Below are positions 57,639 through 64,000 of a stretch of 64,000 nucleotides of DNA, piece after piece. Under the pieces are notes generated by a model that saw only the letters and a program-made list of their open reading frames with translations, did no database searches and was not told where the DNA came from. The position numbers and the translations under genes were made by a program. This stretch comes from Tubulanus polymorphus (lineage: Eukaryota > Nemertea > Palaeonemertea > Tubulaniformes > Tubulanidae). Position 1 is the stretch's first letter; each line of letters starts with the position of its first letter. The stretch is from the NCBI RefSeq assembly GCF_964204645.1, contig NC_134036.1:10280704-10344703 (forward strand), read 5' to 3'.

Positions 57639-57897
57639 ACATGATGAAGTACTGGTAAATGTATTTTGTAGGCAGTCGTCCATGTATGTACATAAAGGAG
57701 CATCTCAAAATTTTCAATTGTTTTGTCAATTAGAGTTACTGTCTTATTTTGGTATACCCCCCACCGCACCATACGATTATAAACATGCCAAAGAAAACGT
57801 TGGAACAATTGGTTTTCTAATGAGAACAAAGACAAAAGTCTGGCGACGACGGGCGATTTTTTCGTGCGATTTTAGTGTGATTCGAGAAATAGGATGT

Positions 57898-58236
57898 TTA
57901 ATACATGGTTCCCACAGTTATATGAATTCAAAATTCCCAAGTTTTCCCCAAGTATTTCATGGGTGACTTTTCAATTTTCCCAAATGCAAATGAACACATA
58001 TTGTCATGCTACAGTCAACATTTTAGTAGTGACTGGTTGATAAAGGTGATTTTCAAGGGAAACTGCTGAAGAAAGTTGCCCTTGGCAAATGCAATACGTG
58101 AAATGTAATGAATTTCCCAAATATTTCCCTGATATGAGAATTTTTCAAATTCCCAAATATTTCCAAACCGGGAATTATTATTTCAAAATTCCCAAGTTTT
58201 TCCCAATTTCCCTGTTCTGTGGGAACCATGTTAATA
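57898..58236. mobile_element. MITE with CATGGTTCCCACAG termini and TTAATA duplication
   Basis: CATGGTTCCCACAG at 57904-57917 is complemented exactly at 58217-58230, and subterminal AATTCCCAAG words are also mirrored. TTAATA flanks both ends (57898-57903 and 58231-58236). The interior repeats TTTCCC/AAATTCCC motifs. The host sequence on either side (GCGATTTT..., ...AATCGC) looks like another short palindromic repeat into which it was inserted. Confidence 0.8.
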
Positions 58237-60332
58237 TTGTGCGACGGAAAATCGCACGTCGCAGTGAAATCGCTCATCAGTCGTGGGAGCTAGCGACACG
58301 ATGGAAAAATAATTTTAAGCCAATCAGCGACCACCGATACATCACGTGGTACTTCCAATAAAGGATACGCTATCTATCTTCCAGGTCATTTATGAGATTG
58401 TTATGAAGCTAAGATTCATTGACTTTATTTTCATGGAACATAATTACATGTAATTGAATATTTTCTCTTACAAAAATATGCCACACAGCCCATAAAGCCC
58501 ACGGCTGTGCCTGCTTGATATCCAACTTCGAACCAAGTATTTAGAGCGTTCGACTGAACACAACAAAATCAAATAAGCTCCCAACAAAGCATTGAAGGAA
58601 TCATCCTCGATGTCTGCCATTTTGTTATCAATCGCTCTCATCGCCGCTCGCAAGTCGCATGCACGTGCACACAGTCCCTGGTTTTACCCATCATTGGATA
58701 ATGAATCGCACGCGATTGCTAATCGCTGCGACCGGCGATCGATCGTCACTCATCTGCGCTCCGCTAAGGATAAGTTCTTATGAATGTATTTTGGTAACAA
58801 CTTTTTATTGAAAATGGAATAGAAAAATTAATTTGAAAAACCTATCAAACTCTAATTGATTTTATTAAAACAATTTGATATGAAGTCGCCCATTATGAGA
58901 GCGGGTTCGAATCCTATAGTAGTGATCAATCGATGGGAAACCTTCAACCCTACACCCCCTTCTGCGAGTTAGCCTCTAATTGAAGCAACCATCGAAATTT
59001 TGAGATGCTCTACCTGCTATGCAAACAAGTCAAAATAAATTAACTACCAACATTGTCATTTAATCATGTTTAGATTAATTTCTTGCTTTTGACTTTCGAT
59101 GTACATCAGACTCTTCTCAAACTAGGTCCATTTAAGAATAAGTATTCCTTCACCTACATCGGCCATATAGTCCAACTCGGATAAGTCGTATTCTAGTTTA
59201 ATTTACTCAGTTCTATGTCATTTGGATTACTCGCTAACGTAATGATCGTCCCAGCTATTGACAACTTAAGCGACTTCGACTTTACAGGACCCTCTTGTTT
59301 TGAAAAAAAATATTCAAGTTACTCTTTGGTTCAAAAACTATATATTTCATTACATTTGTCCTCTAGTCTCTTCTGCAGTTGGAATTAACCCTTTTGTCAT
59401 CTCTGGCTGTACATGCACAACAGTAACTATGGATCCCAGCTGTTTCTTAAGACTCAAAGGACCTGAATAAATATGTTACTGACTTGAAATCCATGTACAG
59501 TCGACTCAATCCAATGGAAACTTCCTTCAATGCTTCCGACATTTGTGATACAGTATAACTCACTTTTTTCTGATGTCTAGGGACTGTCCAGATTTCTCTG
59601 AATAATGAACAATAGTTTACATAGTTTCTGATTGATAGTACCAATAATTTCATCCCGACTAAGTAAAAATCTGGATTTCAATATCAGAATTAAGTGAGTT
59701 CTACCGCATTTCAGAATTAAATTCTACAAATCCTTGATAAGGTTACTGAGGTTATATTAAACCTCATCAAATTTTGACAGCCAATAATCGATCAGGATGC
59801 CATCTATTGCACGGAATAGGATCAGAACAAATGGACAAATTCATAGAAATACTATGGAAATTGTCAATTTACCTGGAGGTAAACATGGGATGAACCTATT
59901 TCAGCTGGATTCAACTACCCGCTTTTTGAACATGGGATGTTAGAAATTTTAAAATTTTGAGTGGCATTAGTTATAAGAAAATAAGAGTTTTTGGATCTAG
60001 ACCAAAACTTCTGGCAGGCAATTTGAGAAACAGCTCCTTTCCACATTTCTATTACAAACACGCTTTATCTAGATTTTGACCTGATTTGGATACTGATTGT
60101 GGTTCACCTATAAGTAAAATATTCAATTCTAAATTTCTCAAAAGAAGACTGATTCTATGATCCAAATTAACCTGGCTTTGACTATACAATAGTCCTTAAA
60201 GGTTGAATCAGTAACTAATTCAGGCAAATCCACTAGTTTAAGAGACACCAGTATCAAGATTATATTCAACATCAGAAAACCATGTATTTTCAAAATTATA
60301 GATCCGTAAAAACAGAACTTTATTTGGAAAAA
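58237..60332. other. No gene recognised
   Basis: A SINE-like B box (GGGTTCGAATCCTATAG) lies at 58904. GC-rich GATCGATCG and AATCGC words lie at 58.65-58.75 kb. No open frame here has support. Confidence 0.35.
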
Positions 60333-60621
60333 ACAGTTGATATAATGACAAATAAAAGTTCATTGTTACTTTTATACTTATCCGCCGGATATCTTTAACC
60401 AACTTATGAGCAACTGGCCCCTGGATGTATATAAAAACCTATTCATCTATGTTTACCCATTCAGGCACACTATCTGAAAATCTTCGCTTCACATTTAAAT
60501 GCAAAGTTTAACATTTTACCAAATTTCTCAACGCTGACGATTTGTTCGATCGATAGCTTTTACACACTCTTTCCACACTATCTCCATAGTAGCTGGTGGA
60601 CATGGGAAGTAAGTAGAACGA
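60333..60621. repeat. Duplicated 3' end of the BEN gene plus half a MITE, copy 1
   Basis: 60333-60621 repeats 60690-61067 in direct orientation: half of the GGGGCCAGTTG fold-back, a GGATGTATATAAAAACC linker and about 180 bases of the gene's 3' end (60440-60621 versus 60887-61067). The second copy has an extra segment of about 80 bases at 60798-60880, itself made of two 21-bp repeats. Confidence 0.85.
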
Positions 60622-60649
60622 TAATAATTAATTTCATAAGGCAATACCT

Positions 60650-60779
60650 GGGGCCAGTTGTTCAAAAGTTGGTTAAAGCTACCAAGTGGACTGTTGACAT
60701 GAAGACAAATAAAAGTTTATTGTTACTGTTTTATTTATCTGCCGGTTATCTTTAACCAACTTTTGAGCAACTGGCCCCT
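60650..60779. mobile_element. Fold-back MITE with GGGGCCAGTTG ends
   Basis: Left end GGGGCCAGTTGTTCAAAAG, then GTTGGTTAAAG, is complemented at the right by CTTTAACCAAC, CTTTTGAGCAACTGGCCCC. The centre contains AATAAAAGTTTATTGTTACTG. The termini resemble those of the 40487 and 63402 palindromes (GGG..C.(A/G)GTT), indicating one superfamily. Confidence 0.8.
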
Positions 60780-60955
60780 AGATGTATATAAAAACCTCAT
60801 ATGAAAGAGTACTAAAATATCAAAAAGCTTTTTACTAAAATATCAAAAAGCTTTTTACTAAAACAAGCAGCCCTTGCCTGATAACTCTATTCATCTATGT
60901 TTACCCATTCAGGCACACTATCTGAAAATCTTCGCTTCACATTTAAATGGAAAGT

Positions 60956-61921
60956 TTAACATTCTACCAAATTTCTCAAACGCTGACGATTTCTTCGATC
61001 GATAGCTTTTACACACTCTTTCCACACTATCTCCATAGTAGCTGGTGGACATGGGAAGTAACTAAAACATTTTTCTTTGATGTATGCTATTTTTCTATCA
61101 TCTAATTTTGCCTTACGCTGTAAGCCATTTACATTTCTATTGACGATATTACTGACATCTGGAAATAAAATTGTTTTCAGTTTAGCAACAAATGCCGTTC
61201 TAGAATGTTTACTTTTGTCGAACATAATCTTCGAAATTTCAGATGAAATATATTCATAATTCGAATCTAAACTTTTGATTATTGACGAATGATTGGGCGT
61301 ATAAGAGATCATCCCGATATTGAAATGATTTTCTTCATTAGGACCAGACCTATCGATTGTTGATGATGACTCACTCAGAGATTCTAAGATAACTTCCGAA
61401 TTATTGCTATCATTTATGTGTAATGGTGCAAATGGTGTGCTCGCGTGACAATAGTTTGGGGAAGAAAAATTAATACAACTACCGGGATACTGCGTCGGGA
61501 TACTACTTGTATGAGTAGTTGAAGTTGATGGCTTTGTGGTTATAGATAGGCAAGGCGGAATATCTAAGAGGGAGTCACCAAAATCGAAATCTGATCCTAA
61601 ATCGGACTCTACAGATGGTTCATCTGCTGATTGATTTCTTGGATCTGGCAACGATATATTTTTAGAATTAGACACAATATCAAGACATTTTTGCCCAATT
61701 TCCAGTAATAAATCCATTTTTGAGTTGGTGACCTTAAGTTGATTTATTATCTGCACGTCATTGCTCTTGTTTTGGAAATCCTCAACTTTAGTTTTTACTT
61801 GTTTTAGCTCCGTTTCTGAGAGATTAACTTTAAGGGGGCTATCTTGCAGTATCATCTTCTTGATATCTTCTTCTGTAACAGATGAAGTATCAGCACTGCC
61901 ACTTGCCACAATCGACACCTA
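60956..61921 (-). CDS. BEN-domain protein, last exon (partial gene)
   Basis: The exon opens after an acceptor TATTTTTAG at 61922-61930 on the minus strand and reads to TAG/TAA at 60956. The N-terminal part is a helical segment with VNLSETELKQVKTKVEDFQ, then a Ser/Thr-rich low-complexity region with PSTSTTHTSS. The C-terminal 95 residues (KSKHSRTAFVAKLKTILFPD to AIDRRNRQRLRNLVEC) fit the BEN DNA-binding domain: an N...GLQRKAKLD segment, FPCPP and VWKECVKAIDRRNRQRLR. BEN proteins bind DNA and regulate transcription, and are also found in some mobile elements and viruses. Upstream exons are not identified. The 3' 180 bases are duplicated downstream. Confidence 0.65.
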
Positions 61922-62125
61922 AAAATAACACGGACGCAATGATATAATATAGGTCATTAATTACGGGTGCAGGGCCACTGTGTCCACTTGGGAAGTTGAT
62001 TAAAATGATATGCTAAGAATCCAATGTACATGTATATCCATTGCAAATTTAAATAACTATGGTTTCAAGGACGCCGAGTCCATGGAAGTGGTTTGAAATG
62101 CTAAACAATCAGAAACTTGGTGAAT
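61922..62125. other. Intron or upstream flank of the BEN gene
   Basis: Begins with the splice acceptor; no coding sequence is seen. Confidence 0.4.
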
Positions 62126-62470
62126 ATTTCAATATTCTACGCCCCCTGGTGATTATATTAAGAAAGCAATGACCTTCCAACTCACCACAATCATAGAAAA
62201 TGTCATGAGCTACAATTTAAAAATTCATTATGGTTACAAAATATGTCTGGGTACAAATATAATAGGAAGATACTAAGTTATTCGCTATTCAACGCCCCCT
62301 GGTTACCATATACAAAAACCATCAACCTTGAAACTCAAACACAATCATACAACATGCTATGAGCTACAACTTTGCAATTGATTGTAGTTACAAAATATCC
62401 ATAGGTAACAATATAAATAGGCAAATTGTATAAAATTCAATATTCAACTCCCCTGGTGGTGAGAACAACA
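62126..62470. repeat. Tandem repeat, about 150-bp unit, two-plus copies
   Basis: TTCAATATTCTACGCCCCCTGG, TATTCAACGCCCCCTGG and TTCAATATTCAACTCCCCTGG occur near 62128, 62285 and 62431. They are separated by related sequence containing ATGAGCTACAA and GTTACAAAATAT. Confidence 0.8.
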
Positions 62471-62699
62471 ACCTGGATAACCCCAATTCCACGTGCGGAG
62501 ATGAATACTACAACAGTGATACTATTCATTCAATATCAAGACTATAAACTTGTCGATAATTTCCTCCAAAAACCTTTTCGTGAGGACTGATGACACTAAG
62601 ATGGCTGTCGATTGCGTCACGCTTGACTGATCAAAGAATCTGTTTGACATGTTGACATGTTTAAGAGCCCTTCTCCTTAGGTATAACCATCGCGAATTT

Positions 62700-63200
62700 C
62701 AATGAAAAAATGGCAAATCATTCGGAAGATGCAAATCATTCGGAAGATACAGGTCTTGGAATTCAGGGCAAAAATGACCTTTTTGGGCACAAAAAAGGTC
62801 ACAGGACGGTCCTCTTGGGTCTGATCGACCCAATTTTTTCCTATACTGATGCATCATAGGGGGAAACAAACATATATGAAAGATCAAGATAAATGCTCAA
62901 AGCGTTTTCAATATTTCCCTTGAAAACTTCAAAATGTGTAAAAAGTGCTGATTTTGGCGAACAACAATGGCTGGCAGTCGGCCATCTTCTGATTGGCCTG
63001 ATTCTGATCGGGCCAGTTTTCGGGCAGAAGATGTATCTAGGGTAGATACCTGTATAAACCAAAGATCAAGAAGATCCATTGAAGGGTCTTCAAAACTTCC
63101 CAAAATAACTGGATTCCGTCTACGGACGGACGGACGGACGGACGGACGAAAAGTGAAAGCAATAGCCCGCTGGGACTAAAGTCCCAAGTGGGCTAAAAAG
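62700..63200 (+). mobile_element. Interspersed repeat ending in (ACGG)n and a hairpin
   Basis: After a region with duplicated AAATCATTCGGAAGAT words (62713 and 62729), the sequence ends in an ACGG microsatellite (63122-63148) and an inverted repeat TAGCCCGCTGGGACT/AGTCCCAAGTGGGCTA at 63162-63195. A simple-repeat plus hairpin end is typical of short non-autonomous elements of marine invertebrates. The 5' limit is a guess. Overlapping open frames are not supported. Confidence 0.5.
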
Positions 63201-63401
63201 AGGCTTTGTTAAGCAATTGGTAAAATATCCGAATATTTTTTTTAGCTTAAATTTCTGAAAAACTATATAAATTATGCTAATTAGGTCACGTGATGCACAT
63301 AATTAGTATAAAAATTGATTCTTATATCACCAAAATGTTTGCCCACTACATTGCTCTCTGTGGTATAGTACCCCTTTCATAACACTTCTGTATCTGTATA
63401 C

Positions 63402-63516
63402 CAGGGCTCGGTTTTATAGTGGTATCAACTTTAACCGGGGGGTTAACTCATTGTAAATGAATTGAGTAAACCCCCGGGTTATAGTTAATACAAGTCTATA
63501 AAACTTGCCCCAGGGG
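63402..63516. mobile_element. Fold-back MITE of the GGG(C)C-ended group
   Basis: The left side CAGGGCTCGGTTTTATAG and GTTAACTCA is mirrored on the right by CTATAAAACTTGCCCCAGGGG, with inner AACCGGGGGG against CCCCCGGGTT. The centre has TGTAAATGAATTGAG, like TGAAAATGAAC in the 40487 copy. Confidence 0.75.
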
Positions 63517-63626
63517 TTTTAGTAAAATTACAAAAAAATTCTATTTCTGCTAAGTATGGTCAGTACTGAAAGGATTAAGATTAAGATTAATAATTGTAAG
63601 ACCGGTGGTATTATAAAGATTTTATG

Positions 63627-63680
63627 TCCCACCTGTACAGCGCCCCCTAAAGGTCAAGTGGGGAAAACGGCTCTATAACT
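63627..63680 (-). repeat. Single unit related to the 46.6-47.3 kb tandem repeat
   Basis: The minus strand reads TATAGAGCCGTTTTCCCCACT, then a GACCTTTAGGGGGCGCTGTAC segment, matching the unit start of the tandem array. Confidence 0.7.
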
Positions 63681-63729
63681 CAGAGATGCTAGGGCCAAAG
63701 TACCAAAATTCCGGAATTTAGAACGAGGG

Positions 63730-64000
63730 TCAGAAAAATTCTCCCCCAGGAAAAATTTTGCGTTTTTGCATCACCGGAGATGCAGTATCACGATCGGCAT
63801 CTTTCATCTGAAAATACGACGGCAGGCATTCGTTGTGCTTCACATCCCTCGCTGCCTTCTTATGCCGCGCGCTATCCGGGTGACGAAGAATATCTTTTTT
63901 CTCGCCACTACCGTATTTGACCTGGTCTTTACAAACGACGCAGTACGCCACGCCAGCTAAGTCTAACTTACGAATGTAGTTCGATAAGTAGTCCCCGTTA
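63730..64000 (-). CDS. BED-like zinc-finger exon (partial, runs off the window)
   Basis: The minus-strand frame is open from the window edge to TGA at 63730. It includes YLSNYIRKLDLAG, then AYCVVCKDQVKYGSGEKKDI, LRHPDSARHKKAA and LPSYFQMKDADRD. The CxxC ... HxxxxxH arrangement matches the BED/ZMYM-like finger at the N-terminus of hAT-type transposases and their host relatives. The start lies outside the window, so it cannot be called gene or transposon. Confidence 0.6.
   Translation of the reverse strand, partial: NGDYLSNYIRKLDLAGVAYCVVCKDQVKYGSGEKKDILRHPDSARHKKAARDVKHNECLPSYFQMKDADRDTASPVMQKRKIFPGGEFF

Noticed and set aside
57601-57966. 121-codon frame downstream of the Tc1-like gene
   Set aside because: It overlaps the end of transposase exon 3 in another frame and runs into a MITE.
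62841-63179. Several overlapping frames on both strands
   Set aside because: They lie in an interspersed repeat ending in an ACGG microsatellite and share no known domain.

Overview
The window is nuclear DNA from a metazoan, most likely a marine invertebrate of lophotrochozoan type (mollusc, annelid, nemertean or brachiopod; the sequence does not decide which). Genes have small GT-AG exons whose phases can be followed by eye. Coding density is low, and much of the window is transposons, fold-back MITEs, tRNA-derived SINE-like repeats and tandem repeats.

Layout. 1-6.05 kb: a four-exon minus-strand gene with a ubiquitin-like N-terminus and a large DDE transposase/integrase-like region. 6.4-8.1 kb: a non-LTR retrotransposon endonuclease fragment. 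9.3-10.5 kb: a C2H2-finger, TE-like gene. 11.3-11.7 kb: a MITE with perfect 23-bp TIRs. 13.58-13.89 kb: a compact two-exon gene for a secreted seven-cysteine peptide with inhibitor-knot-like spacing. 14.4-15.1 kb: the last exon of a transposase-like gene.

17.25-29.13 kb is the centrepiece: an extremely AT-rich, virus-like Maverick/Polinton-type element. Five plus-strand genes (protein-primed DNA polymerase B with endonuclease VII-like insert, small OB-fold-like protein, candidate minor structural protein, candidate major capsid protein, triple C2H2 protein) converge on five minus-strand genes (HNH endonuclease, unknown protein, one-TM protein, DDE integrase with chromodomain, A32-like packaging ATPase). 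The convergence point holds iterons inside a long inverted repeat. A roughly 410-bp palindrome lies at the left end. A rearranged relic of a related element sits at 45.2-46.1 kb.

29-35 kb holds no recognisable gene. 34.9-37.3 kb is a six-exon astacin metalloprotease gene with all zinc-site and disulphide residues. 37.6-49.8 kb is a graveyard of LINE fragments, a decayed transposase-like gene, a composite palindromic insertion, the Maverick relic and a 4-copy tandem repeat. 49.8-52.1 kb is a TIR-bounded non-autonomous element. 53.2-55.8 kb is a 2.65-kb element with about 233-bp TIRs and a 9-bp target duplication, inserted just upstream of an intact three-exon Tc1-like transposase gene (55.87-57.64 kb). 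60.9-61.9 kb is the last exon of a BEN-domain gene whose 3' end is duplicated. The right edge carries a BED-like zinc-finger exon.

A recurring theme is that several otherwise open genes are each broken by a single small indel, often in a homopolymer. This looks more like assembly error than decay and affects how 'dead' the Maverick-like element should be considered.
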